Origin: an uncultured Clostridia bacterium
GTDB lineage: Bacteria; Bacillota; Clostridia; Christensenellales; UBA1242
NCBI GenBank assembly: GCA_944372745.1
Contig: CALWAB010000020.1
Coordinates: 1 to 14,210, forward strand
Direction of reading: 5' to 3'
Length of the DNA stretch: 14,210 nt
In this document: piece after piece, positions 7,003-13,460 of the stretch
How the letters are laid out: each line of letters opens with the position of its first letter
Position numbering within the stretch: the first letter of the stretch is position 1
Made by a program: the position numbers and the translations under genes
The notes under the pieces: generated by a model
The model's database searches: none
Told to the model about the DNA's origin: nothing
The model's input: the letters and a program-made list of their open reading frames with translations, nothing else

Positions 7003-9240
7003 ATGAATAAATCAAAGACAACTATTAAAAAATATGCCTTGATGTTTGTCAGTGTATTGCTGATAGCGTTTATTGGCATATTTGCTTCTGCTTGTGGAGA
7101 AGAGAAGAACCCTACGAAGAATATTGCTTCTGTAAGTGCTAATAATCTTGAAGAATATTATCATAATACTGCGACAATAGACTTTAGTGCTGTGACATTA
7201 AATGTCACTTATGATGACAATACAAATGTAACGATGACCAATGGCGAAGTAGATATTGACATTGCAAATGCTGAAAGTACTACCCAGTTTGTGCTTTATA
7301 CAGACGGCTTGGGTGCAATGGAAGACGGCAATTTAACTATTGGTACTTATGACATCACTTGTCAAATAGTGGGGAATGATACAGTTTATAATTTGGGAAC
7401 TATTACCATTTCAGACAATATGAATTTAATCTACAATTTAATTTATTTTGGTGAGCCAGAATTTGTAACGACATATAGAACAAATATTAGGGCTACTGAA
7501 CAAGAAGATTCTTTCTATAGCAATAGTGAAATTTACACCGTTGGTGATGATAACGAATTTGTATTTAAGCCAGAAATGAGTCTTATGAGTAAAGAAAATT
7601 CTACTATTTATGAACCAAGTGACTTTGATGTAGATGTCAAGGTGTATTTAGTAGTCAATAACGATAGTACTTTACTTGAAGATAATACATATTATACTTT
7701 TTCAAATTTTGCATTTGATTTCACAGATGAGGCCATAGGTCAAACATTTAGAATAGAAATGACACCTAGTGATTTTAGTGCGGACATTTCAGGTAATGCA
7801 GTTAATCCTGTCACATTTACATTTAAAGTAGAAGACGGATGGAATGCTTACACAGCTGACGATATTGCGAGAATTAATATTGTTGACTATGATGTAACTG
7901 AATTTGCTAGATATCAATCTCAAGATATTTTCTACAATGCTGATACACAAGTTTATGAGAGAAGATTAACTTATGATATTTGGGAACAATATTTAGCGGA
8001 AAAAGGGTATGCGAGTGAAAGTTTGCACTCAATTAATGGTATTTATATGCACGGGAATATCAGTATTACACCTGAAGATATCCCAGATGACTTCTTTGTT
8101 ACAGAAGCAGAAAGTGCTTATGCAGCAGGTAGTTTGAGAGATTTCTCATTGCTCTATATGCATTATTTAAATAATAATTTTGTGTTTAACGGCAATTATT
8201 TTATGATAGATGTAAGTGAATTACCACTTGGTTTGTCCAATACAAGTTATAGCGGATATATCTATTCAGAGAATCAAGCAAGGTATTATCCTGGGCATTC
8301 CACTGTATTCTCATTTAGTGGTAAAGTTGATAATACAACTACTGAAACTGCAACATTTAAAAATGTCAATTCTATAGGTAATACTGGCGGTGTAGTTTCT
8401 ATTGAAGGTGATAGTAATGAAGCCATTAAAGCATCTGGCGGATTGATTCTATTGAAATCTATACACGCAACCACAAATGTGGATAATAGCATTGCAAAGG
8501 AATATTTAATTGCTTGGTACGGCGAGAGTTCATTGATGGATAGAGAAAGGGGAAACATATATATAAATGGCGTTAAGACTTATGATTGCTTCAATTCTGG
8601 TGCGTTTGCTTATGCGTCAGATATGAATACTATTTCTAATTCAGAGTTTAAGAGATTTGGTGGCCCAGTTATATTGATGGTCAGCGAAGCAGAAAATGGA
8701 GTAGTTGATAGATACGCTGGTTTCACAATAGATGATAATTCTGTATTGGAAAGTTATGTTAACGGGACTGAGGCTTGGTTTGTAATGCAACAAGCGACTC
8801 AAATTGCTAGCCAACTTATCGGGCTTGAATTATTATTAAATCAATGCAATAATTCTATGATGACGCCTATTGAAGTGACTTCGTCTACTGGACAAGTTAG
8901 TACTAAAAACTGTATGAACTTGATTGCATTGGTGATGGACCAAGATTATTTGGCTTCAACAGAACAAAAATTATTTGCAGACTATTTGCGTGGTGAAGCG
9001 AGTGCAAGCAATCAAGCATTTAGTACTTATAACAATGCAATAATCAATGGAATCTTAGAACAATCACAATATAGAGCACCTGTATTTATGTCAAATGCTG
9101 GTGATATCGGTTATACAACAGGCGCAAGCATAGACTTTGCAACTGGTAGTACTCAATTTAATGGAAATGAATTATATGTTCTTTATCCATTAGGAAGTAC
9201 AATGGCAGGATTGGTATTAGATTTAAAACAATTAGCATAA
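7003..9240 (+). CDS. Large surface lipoprotein with N-terminal Ig-like domain
   Basis: The product has 745 residues. It opens with a basic stretch and a hydrophobic core ending in FASAC, so Cys31 is a likely lipidation site for a protein held on the outer face of the membrane. Residues about 40-135 (from ASVSANNLEEYYHNTATIDF) look like a bacterial Ig-like beta-sandwich, and a second beta-rich stretch covers about 150-275. The segment from about 410 to 590, rich in Gly, Asn, Ser and Thr (for example NVNSIGNTGGVVSIEGD), could form a right-handed parallel beta-helix or similar repeat fold, which is inference. No catalytic motif was recognised. AAAGGAG 5 bases before ATG 7003 supports the start. 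It has its own promoter but follows the transporter operon directly, so it may be a substrate-binding, adhesive or cargo partner of that system. Lipoprotein call strong, role unknown. Confidence 0.85.
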   Translation: MNKSKTTIKKYALMFVSVLLIAFIGIFASACGEEKNPTKNIASVSANNLEEYYHNTATIDFSAVTLNVTYDDNTNVTMTNGEVDIDIANAESTTQFVLYTDGLGAMEDGNLTIGTYDITCQIVGNDTVYNLGTITISDNMNLIYNLIYFGEPEFVTTYRTNIRATEQEDSFYSNSEIYTVGDDNEFVFKPEMSLMSKENSTIYEPSDFDVDVKVYLVVNNDSTLLEDNTYYTFSNFAFDFTDEAIGQTFRIEMTPSDFSADISGNAVNPVTFTFKVEDGWNAYTADDIARINIVDYDVTEFARYQSQDIFYNADTQVYERRLTYDIWEQYLAEKGYASESLHSINGIYMHGNISITPEDIPDDFFVTEAESAYAAGSLRDFSLLYMHYLNNNFVFNGNYFMIDVSELPLGLSNTSYSGYIYSENQARYYPGHSTVFSFSGKVDNTTTETATFKNVNSIGNTGGVVSIEGDSNEAIKASGGLILLKSIHATTNVDNSIAKEYLIAWYGESSLMDRERGNIYINGVKTYDCFNSGAFAYASDMNTISNSEFKRFGGPVILMVSEAENGVVDRYAGFTIDDNSVLESYVNGTEAWFVMQQATQIASQLIGLELLLNQCNNSMMTPIEVTSSTGQVSTKNCMNLIALVMDQDYLASTEQKLFADYLRGEASASNQAFSTYNNAIINGILEQSQYRAPVFMSNAGDIGYTTGASIDFATGSTQFNGNELYVLYPLGSTMAGLVLDLKQLA

Positions 9241-9243
9241 AAT

Positions 9244-9285
9244 AAAAGTCATTTAGTTAAATGTACAACTAAATGGCTTTTTATT
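9244..9285 (+). terminator. Strong rho-independent terminator after the lipoprotein gene
   Basis: AAAAGTCATTTAGTT (9244-9258) pairs with AACTAAATGGCTTTT (9267-9281) over 15 bp with one G-U wobble, around an 8-base loop, and the stem runs into a T-rich tail. It begins 4 bases after the stop codon. Because the outer stem is A/T it could also work on the minus strand. Confidence 0.93.
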
Positions 9286-9315
9286 ATAATTGTATTAGAT
9301 AATTATATTAATTAT

Positions 9316-9344
9316 TTGACAAATTTTGTATAGTATGCTACTAT
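9316..9344 (+). promoter_or_regulatory. Promoter of the four-helix membrane protein gene
   Basis: A perfect -35 TTGACA (9316-9321), a 17-base spacer and -10 TACTAT (9339-9344) preceded by TGC (9336-9338), an extended -10. The expected transcription start is near 9351, close to the ribosome binding site GAAGGAG (9354-9360), so the leader is very short. Confidence 0.85.
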
Positions 9345-9369
9345 TATGATGGTGAAGGAGTGATTGTTT

Positions 9370-9888
9370 ATGAGTTATGGAAAAGTATCAAGACCTTTTT
9401 TGTTGGCTGGTTTGATTATCAGTCTTGTGTGTTTTTGTTTGTTGACGATTTCTTCTATTGTTGGCATCTATGCAACGCTTATAGTGGATGTAGCCAGTGG
9501 TGATGACCCAGTTATGGCAATGACTGTAGTGATATTGGCAATATCATTTGTATTAGTTCTCATATTTTCAATATTGGGAATAGTATTTTCAGCAATATCA
9601 CTATCACGCTGTAGATTATCTCCACAAGAGTTTGATAGAAAGCGTGGTATGGTGACAACTACCATTGTATTTTCAATAATAGTAGCCATACTAGAGATAG
9701 TTGGTTTATTTACGGAATTCAATATTTTTAATTTAATATTTTCTATTGTTTTGGTCGTAGCAATAGTATTTATGTTTATTGATAGAAGTAAAAATAAAAA
9801 ATTATTGAGAATGGGGGACAATGATTTTAGCGAAATTAATTATGAGAGTGTATCTTCAACAAAGAATTTTAACAAAAACGATGAATAA
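9370..9888 (+). CDS. Small four-helix membrane protein of unknown function
   Basis: The product has 172 residues from ATG 9370, which is 9 bases after GAAGGAG (9354-9360). A TTG at 9364 lies only 3 bases from that site and is rejected. There are four hydrophobic segments at roughly residues 10-35, 48-75, 95-115 and 118-138, with a polar, Arg-rich loop between the second and third (SRCRLSPQEFDRKRG). A hydrophilic tail of about 30 residues follows. The layout resembles the DUF4190-type small membrane proteins common in Bacillota, but no diagnostic motif was recognised. It has its own promoter and terminator and is therefore a single-gene unit, probably not part of the transporter operon. Cellular role unknown. 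Confidence 0.78.
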   Translation: MSYGKVSRPFLLAGLIISLVCFCLLTISSIVGIYATLIVDVASGDDPVMAMTVVILAISFVLVLIFSILGIVFSAISLSRCRLSPQEFDRKRGMVTTTIVFSIIVAILEIVGLFTEFNIFNLIFSIVLVVAIVFMFIDRSKNKKLLRMGDNDFSEINYESVSSTKNFNKNDE

Positions 9889-9896
9889 AGGTTATT

Positions 9897-9929
9897 ATAG
9901 ACAAGCATAATATTGTTTGTCTATTTTTT
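9897..9929 (+). terminator. Rho-independent terminator after the membrane protein gene
   Basis: ATAGACAAGC (9897-9906) pairs with GTTTGTCTAT (9915-9924) over 10 bp including one G-U, with an 8-base loop, followed by TTTTT. It begins 8 bases after the stop codon at 9888. Confidence 0.88.
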
Positions 9930-9957
9930 GTTTTGGTGTAATTATTTTAAAAAATGC

Positions 9958-9986
9958 TTGTAAAAAAATAAATTTTGTGGTACACT
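9958..9986 (+). promoter_or_regulatory. Promoter of tRNA-Ser(GGA)
   Basis: -35 TTGTAA (9958-9963), a 17-base spacer and -10 TACACT (9981-9986) preceded by TGG (9978-9980), an extended -10. Transcription would start near 9993, about 5 bases before the mature tRNA 5' end at 9998. Confidence 0.8.
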
Positions 9987-9997
9987 AAATATACTTT

Positions 9998-10082
9998 GGA
10001 AGGGTGTCAGAGTGGTCTAATGTGCGATCTTGGAAAGGTCGTGTTGTGAAAGCAACCGGAGGTTCGAATCCATCCCCTTCCG
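9998..10082 (+). tRNA. tRNA-Ser(GGA), CCA not encoded
   Basis: The acceptor stem GGAAGGG (9998-10004) pairs with CCCTTCC (10075-10081), with discriminator G at 10082. The anticodon arm CGATC-TTGGAAA-GGTCG gives anticodon GGA for serine UCC/UCU. A long variable arm (GTTG/CAAC) fits a class II tRNA, and the T-loop is TTCGAAT. The bases after the discriminator are ACA, so CCA is not encoded, unlike the tRNA-Ser(UGA) at 1342-1430. The T-stem has an A-A mismatch (10060 against 10072) next to a G-U pair, which is unusual for a working tRNA. It is probably functional but its 3' half is imperfect. Confidence 0.93.
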
Positions 10083-10090
10083 ACAGTGCG

Positions 10091-10102
10091 TCTAATATTA
10101 GA
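10091..10102. repeat. 12-bp perfect palindrome just after the tRNA
   Basis: TCTAATATTAGA is its own reverse complement and begins 9 bases after the tRNA 3' end. No T-run follows it, so it is not a terminator by itself. It could be a protein binding site near an integration point, or chance in AT-rich DNA. Confidence 0.4.
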
Positions 10103-10145
10103 ACCGTATTTAGATGAAAAAAATTGTATGATAGTTTTGTATGTG

Positions 10146-10170
10146 AAAAGGGCTTAATAAAGTCTTTTTT
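10146..10170 (+). terminator. Rho-independent terminator of the tRNA-Ser(GGA) transcript
   Basis: AAAAGGGCTT (10146-10155) pairs with AAGTCTTTTT (10160-10169) with two G-U wobbles around the loop AATA, and T residues continue to 10170. The G-U pairs make it stable as plus-strand RNA only. Confidence 0.7.
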
Positions 10171-10174
10171 AATT

Positions 10175-10204
10175 TAAAAAAGAACCAGTAAAAACTAATT
10201 CTTT
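10175..10204 (-). terminator. Rho-independent terminator of the XRE regulator operon
   Basis: On the minus strand AAAGAATTAG (10204-10195) pairs with CTGGTTCTTT (10188-10179) through two G-U wobbles around a 6-base loop, followed by T residues. The wobbles would be C-A mismatches in plus-strand RNA, so it works only for minus-strand transcripts. It faces the plus-strand terminator at 10146-10170. Confidence 0.7.
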
Positions 10205-10226
10205 ATTGTAAAAAATCATTTATTTA

Positions 10227-10700
10227 TTATTGGCAATAACTAAGTATATATTTGTCATTATTTTTTTGTGCAAACAATAATGGAATATTGCATTCCATAG
10301 TTATCGACGCACTTTCATAGTTAGGAAGTCTTTTCATAATGAGGAATAAAAGTTTTTGTGGTGTAGCAGTGCCTTCTAAAATTGTTGTAGCATTATCATT
10401 TGTATTGACTGTAAAATCATATCTAATATTTTTGATTTCATTATCAAATAATAAATTAGCTAAATCATCCATCAAGGACTTATAATTATCATACTCATTT
10501 TCGATTACTTTCATTTTTTTAGTTTCTCCTTCATTTAAAAAATTCATTATTTTATTGATTGTTTTTGGGGCTATGTTGTATTTATTATTTTCAATAGCTA
10601 AAAGTGTTGGAACTGATATACCAATCATTTTAGCACATTCTCGCTGAGATAGAGAGTGCTGTAGTCTATACTCCAATAGTTTTTGTGACAAGTTTTCCAT
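10227..10700 (-). CDS. XRE-family helix-turn-helix transcriptional regulator
   Basis: The product has 157 residues. The N-terminal third is a classic XRE/Cro DNA-binding domain (residues about 6-58): LSQRECAKMIGIS forms the first helices, VPTLLAIENNKY the recognition helix and turn, then PKTINKIMNFL. Residues about 65-157 form a separate C-terminal domain that I do not recognise, probably for dimerisation or ligand sensing. An AGAGGTGA site lies 4 bases before ATG 10700. The gene follows the 87-residue gene by 11 bases and ends before a minus-strand terminator, so the two form one operon driven from 11049-11020. It likely represses its own operon or controls the neighbouring mobile-element genes. 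Confidence 0.88.
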   Translation of the reverse strand: MENLSQKLLEYRLQHSLSQRECAKMIGISVPTLLAIENNKYNIAPKTINKIMNFLNEGETKKMKVIENEYDNYKSLMDDLANLLFDNEIKNIRYDFTVNTNDNATTILEGTATPQKLLFLIMKRLPNYESASITMECNIPLLFAQKNNDKYILSYCQ

Positions 10701-10711
10701 AATCTCACCTC

Positions 10712-10975
10712 TTATATAACATCTTTTAAATTCTCAAAACAAATTATACCTGATTTGTGTTTATAGGCATACAGAAGATTATATCCTTTTGATTTGGTTT
10801 TGAAATATGTTTCAGAAATTGGTTCGTAATAAAATTCGTCTGCACCTTCAGCCATCCATTGATTAAAATAATCTAAATTTTCAAAAATTAAATAGCGATA
10901 TTTCCAGCCAAAATTATACACCGAACCTTCAACATAAATTTTCCCGTACTTTTTAAACATAGTTTCTACTTTCAT
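10712..10975 (-). CDS. Small protein of unknown function, partner of the XRE regulator
   Basis: The product has 87 residues from ATG 10975, which is preceded by AAAGGAAGG. An in-frame ATG 21 bases further upstream (10996) lies before that site and is rejected. The protein is rich in Tyr, Phe, Trp and Lys, has no membrane segment and shows no motif that I recognise. It is the first gene of a two-gene operon with the XRE regulator, behind a near-consensus promoter. A small gene directly before a helix-turn-helix gene recalls toxin-antitoxin pairs of the HigBA order. However, no RelE/HigB-like residues were found, so no such function is claimed. Confidence 0.7.
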   Translation of the reverse strand: MKVETMFKKYGKIYVEGSVYNFGWKYRYLIFENLDYFNQWMAEGADEFYYEPISETYFKTKSKGYNLLYAYKHKSGIICFENLKDVI

Positions 10976-11019
10976 TTTACACCTTCCTTTAAACAAATGA
11001 AATTATCATTTTCAAGTGT

Positions 11020-11049
11020 ATTATAATGTATATTGATTAAATTTGTCAA
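11020..11049 (-). promoter_or_regulatory. Near-consensus promoter of the 87-residue/XRE operon
   Basis: On the minus strand, perfect TTGACA (11049-11044), an 18-base spacer and perfect TATAAT (11025-11020). Transcription would start near 11013, leaving a leader of about 38 bases to ATG 10975. Four phased A-tracts lie directly upstream (11051-11090) and may raise its activity. Confidence 0.9.
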
Positions 11050-11050
11050 G

Positions 11051-11090
11051 CATTTTTTATCATTTTTTATCATTTTTTATCATTTTTTAT
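11051..11090 (-). repeat. Four exact tandem copies of a 10-bp A-tract unit
   Basis: The unit GATAAAAAAT (minus strand) is repeated four times without error. Each copy carries an A6 tract, so the tracts recur every 10 bp, close to one helical turn, which is the known condition for intrinsic DNA bending. The array begins inside the last codons of the AP2-type gene, whose TGA stop lies within it, and ends one base before the -35 box at 11049. It may act like an UP element, a regulator site or a short iteron array. Confidence 0.95.
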
Positions 11091-11556
11091 CAAAAAATAA
11101 ATTATTTTCACGAACTAATTCGCGAAAATATTCATAACTGAGATTATTTTCAAAGCAATATAGTCTAATTTTCACGGCATTGTTTCTTACATTCTCTGCA
11201 GTGGACAAAGAATCATATCTTCCTAAAAAAAGACGCTTATTTCTATAGCGTATGTATACAATATACTTATCTCGAGAACTATCGTAACTTACACCATACA
11301 CACCTGTAGTAGTAGGTAATGAATAGTCTAGCTGTATTTTGGGTTTCATTTGTTGCCATTTTCGTTCTTCTGACATCTTTTTTTTCCCTGCACAACCGCA
11401 ATGTTTACGCTTGTGAAAGGTATCTTGTCGTATATCAAAAAGTTTGCCACACAAACTACACTTGCAAGTAAGATATGTTCTATTATTAAGCTTTTTTTGG
11501 TCTACAACGATAATGCCATATTCATTAGTTTCGCTTATATGTGATATATACTTCAT
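11080..11556 (-). CDS. Zinc-finger/AP2-type DNA-binding protein (phage or homing-element type)
   Basis: The product has 158 residues. The N-terminal part holds a Cys cluster (CKCSLCG at 31-37 and CGC at 53-55) that probably binds zinc. Residues about 84-115, from TGVYGVSYD through YIVYIRYRNKRLFLGRYDSLSTAENV, match the beta-strand plus helix pattern of the AP2/ERF DNA-binding domain. In bacteria and phages this domain is mostly found in mobile proteins and next to HNH homing nucleases. No HNH motif is present, so a nuclease role is not supported. The ATG at 11556 has no ribosome binding site and coincides with the predicted transcription start, suggesting a leaderless mRNA. The stop lies in the tandem A-tract repeat. 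It probably binds DNA of the mobile element; target unknown. Confidence 0.8.
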   Translation of the reverse strand: MKYISHISETNEYGIIVVDQKKLNNRTYLTCKCSLCGKLFDIRQDTFHKRKHCGCAGKKKMSEERKWQQMKPKIQLDYSLPTTTGVYGVSYDSSRDKYIVYIRYRNKRLFLGRYDSLSTAENVRNNAVKIRLYCFENNLSYEYFRELVRENNLFFDKK

Positions 11557-11562
11557 AATTAT

Positions 11563-11591
11563 ATAATATCACATAATGCACAGTAATACAA
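11563..11591 (-). promoter_or_regulatory. Promoter of the AP2-type gene, giving a leaderless transcript
   Basis: On the minus strand, TTGTAT (11591-11586), a 17-base spacer and TATTAT (11568-11563) preceded by TGA (11571-11569), an extended -10. The seventh base after the -10 box, the usual start point, is the A of the ATG at 11556. Confidence 0.65.
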
Positions 11592-11620
11592 TAAAAACTA
11601 ATAGCAAATTGCTATTAGTT
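11590..11620 (-). terminator. Rho-independent terminator of the replication operon
   Basis: On the minus strand AACTAATAGCAA (11620-11609) and TTGCTATTAGTT (11607-11596) are perfect complements, giving a 10-12 bp stem with a 1-5 base loop, followed by a T-run (11597-11593). It begins 2 bases after the stop codon of the initiator gene. Confidence 0.9.
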
Positions 11621-11622
11621 AA

Positions 11623-12453
11623 TTAAATCCAATCTTCAATGTTATCGTACACATTGTCTAATTCTTCTTTTGTATATTGTCGCTGATGAATTACAGCACT
11701 ATTTTGTTGTTTTGTTTTATCAAGATTTTTGTAGTCGCCACGCACTACCTGTTCATAATGTTTAACAAGCCAATCTACAGTCAAATTATCTGCTTTCTGC
11801 AGAAAGTCTGATTCTAGGACTGCATTACACAGTCTATCAAGATTAATCTCATTAATGTCTATCTTAAGATTTTTATTCTTAAGTCTTTTATTTAGTTTTT
11901 GAGAGAGAAGTTCTGCGGGCGTAGGCTCGCATATACTTTCACTCTCACTATTGCTGTTGCTTTCACTTTTACTTTCACTTTGCTTTGCTGTTCTTTTCTC
12001 TGTATTGTTTTTACTATCATTTTCGCCCGAATTGCTATCTTTTTGGCTCATTCTTCCGTCATTTTGACGAGAAAGTATAGAAGAATACACATACTGCGGA
12101 GTATGCCATTGATTTACACGCTTTGTTGTAACCCTTTCGTATTCTTGTTGTATTTCAAGACTTGTAAGTATATGATATTTTTCATACATCTTTTTGTCAA
12201 AGAATCCGCGTGCTAAGAGATATTTAACGCATTCAGATACCGCAGATGTTTTGCTTTCACCAATTTGAAACGCAAATAATGCTTCGACATCTGATGTCCA
12301 TTTGACGAAATAGCCTTCTTCGCCATAAATTTTGTTAAGCAGTAGGGTATAGATTGCGTATCCATTAAGTCCCGTGGCGGAAATTAATAGGCGTCTATTG
12401 TCGTCAAGATAGCAATTTTCGGGGCGATAGTCTATGCCGTGTTTATTATACAT
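11623..12453 (-). CDS. Phage/plasmid-type replication initiator (DUF4373/DnaD-like)
   Basis: The product has 276 residues from ATG 12453, which has GAGGTG upstream; an in-frame ATG at 12480 lacks such a site and is not used. Residues about 5-110 resemble the winged-helix Lin1244/Lin1753-type N-terminal domain (DUF4373) of phage replisome organisers, with the pattern GLNGYAIYTLLLNKIYGEEGYFV and a following helix-rich part. Residues about 127-167 form a low-complexity Ser/Glu/Asn/Lys linker. The C-terminal part ends YTKEELDNVYDNIEDWI, recalling the tails of DnaD-type proteins that contact single-stranded DNA or the loader. It is the last gene of an operon, 66 bases after the DnaC-like gene, and is followed by a terminator. 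Role inferred: binds the origin of a mobile element and recruits the loader. Confidence 0.72.
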   Translation of the reverse strand: MYNKHGIDYRPENCYLDDNRRLLISATGLNGYAIYTLLLNKIYGEEGYFVKWTSDVEALFAFQIGESKTSAVSECVKYLLARGFFDKKMYEKYHILTSLEIQQEYERVTTKRVNQWHTPQYVYSSILSRQNDGRMSQKDSNSGENDSKNNTEKRTAKQSESKSESNSNSESESICEPTPAELLSQKLNKRLKNKNLKIDINEINLDRLCNAVLESDFLQKADNLTVDWLVKHYEQVVRGDYKNLDKTKQQNSAVIHQRQYTKEELDNVYDNIEDWI

Positions 12454-12519
12454 AACTACACCTCGTTTCTCTTTTATCATTCTTTATATTCAATTTTTTG
12501 CTTGGTCATAGGGTATTTA

Positions 12520-13446
12520 TTATTTATTGGTTCTTAAGTCTTTGCTTTTAATTTCAATTTTTATGCTGTCCTTATTGATTATCACTCGTGAGCCAATTCT
12601 ATCACCATAACGCTCAAGAAATTCTTTAGGCGTTAAATTAGTTGTAATTATCGTTAATTTGCGGTTATTGAGCCTATAATCAATAATGTTTTGTAGGTAT
12701 TCTATAGAAACATTTTTGTATAAAGGTTCTGTGCCTAAATCATCGATTGCTAGCACTTCTGCATCACATAGTAAGTGTTGTATAATGTTCTTTTCTTCCA
12801 TTATTCCAATATGCCACTCAAGGAGTTTTTGACTAAGGTCGAATGCCGGGAGCATAACGACTGCAACACCTGCTTTTATCAGTTCGCCACACAGACATTC
12901 CAGAAAATAAGTTTTTCCTACGCCAACTTGTCCGTGCAGGAGTATAAAAGGGCTTTCTATGTAGCCTTCATCATTTACTATTTTTTCTGCAAATTTAAGC
13001 AGTTTTTGACCTAGTCCATTTGAGTATTTGTTAGTGTCATAATCTGCTAGCGTACGCTTGTTTTTTAGATTACTGTATTTTAGTAATCTTTCTGCTAATT
13101 TTGTTTGAAAACAACTACACTGTTTGTCATCTATAAAGCCTGTATCATTGCATTTTTTGCACGCGTATTGTGGCATCAGATAATCATCTGTCAGGTTAAA
13201 TTTTTTCAAAAAATCAGTGCGTTTTTGTTCAAGTTCTTTCATCTGCATTTGCAGTTCATCAGTTTTGTTGCCGTCAAATTCTTCTTGTGCGATTTTTATT
13301 GTTAACGCACGCATTTTGTCATCTATTTCCTTAAATTCTGGATGGCGGGTTAATTTGTAGTAATGTATATCTGCTTGTTGTTCCGCTTCGTGTTTGTGAT
13401 TTATTATATCGTTGTATACACTATTAATTATTTCTATTTTATTCAT
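12520..13446 (-). CDS. DnaC/DnaI-like replicative helicase loader (AAA+ ATPase)
   Basis: The product has 308 residues from ATG 13446, with AAGGAG 8 bases upstream. Residues 1 to about 90 are helical and charged, followed by a zinc-binding cluster (Cys96, Cys99, Cys110, Cys112). The AAA+ domain has Walker A GQVGVGKT (172-179, Lys178), Walker B VLAIDDLG (Asp235, Asp236), sensor I TTN (268-270) and the GDRIGSR segment (281-287) supplying the arginine finger. This is the form of DnaC common in clostridia and their phages. The protein loads the replicative DNA helicase at an origin or restarted fork. The gene lies 14 bases after the upstream gene and before the initiator gene. Length and motifs are complete. 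IstB of insertion sequences is related, but the N-terminal zinc cluster and the neighbours favour a replication loader. Confidence 0.92.
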   Translation of the reverse strand: MNKIEIINSVYNDIINHKHEAEQQADIHYYKLTRHPEFKEIDDKMRALTIKIAQEEFDGNKTDELQMQMKELEQKRTDFLKKFNLTDDYLMPQYACKKCNDTGFIDDKQCSCFQTKLAERLLKYSNLKNKRTLADYDTNKYSNGLGQKLLKFAEKIVNDEGYIESPFILLHGQVGVGKTYFLECLCGELIKAGVAVVMLPAFDLSQKLLEWHIGIMEEKNIIQHLLCDAEVLAIDDLGTEPLYKNVSIEYLQNIIDYRLNNRKLTIITTNLTPKEFLERYGDRIGSRVIINKDSIKIEIKSKDLRTNK

Positions 13447-13460
13447 ATTTTTACTCCTTT

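Noticed and set aside
8286..8558. Minus-strand open frame inside the lipoprotein gene
   Set aside because: Fully contained in a well-supported gene, with no ribosome binding site or protein-like features.
10227..10975. HigBA-type toxin-antitoxin pair
   Set aside because: Only the gene order fits; no RelE/HigB-like residues were recognised, so it is kept as an open question rather than a call.
11051..11090. Possible CRISPR or transposon repeat
   Set aside because: The 10-bp units are directly adjacent without spacers and far too short for a CRISPR array; no transposase is nearby.
11899..12216. Plus-strand open frame opposite the replication initiator gene
   Set aside because: Shadow of the Ser/Glu-rich linker, giving an unlikely Thr/Phe-rich sequence.
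12775..13305. Two short plus-strand open frames opposite the DnaC-like gene
   Set aside because: Both are contained in a gene with complete AAA+ motifs, and neither has translation signals.
12520..13446. IstB helper of an insertion sequence
   Set aside because: No IstA-type transposase is adjacent, and the N-terminal zinc cluster plus the initiator gene fit a helicase loader better.
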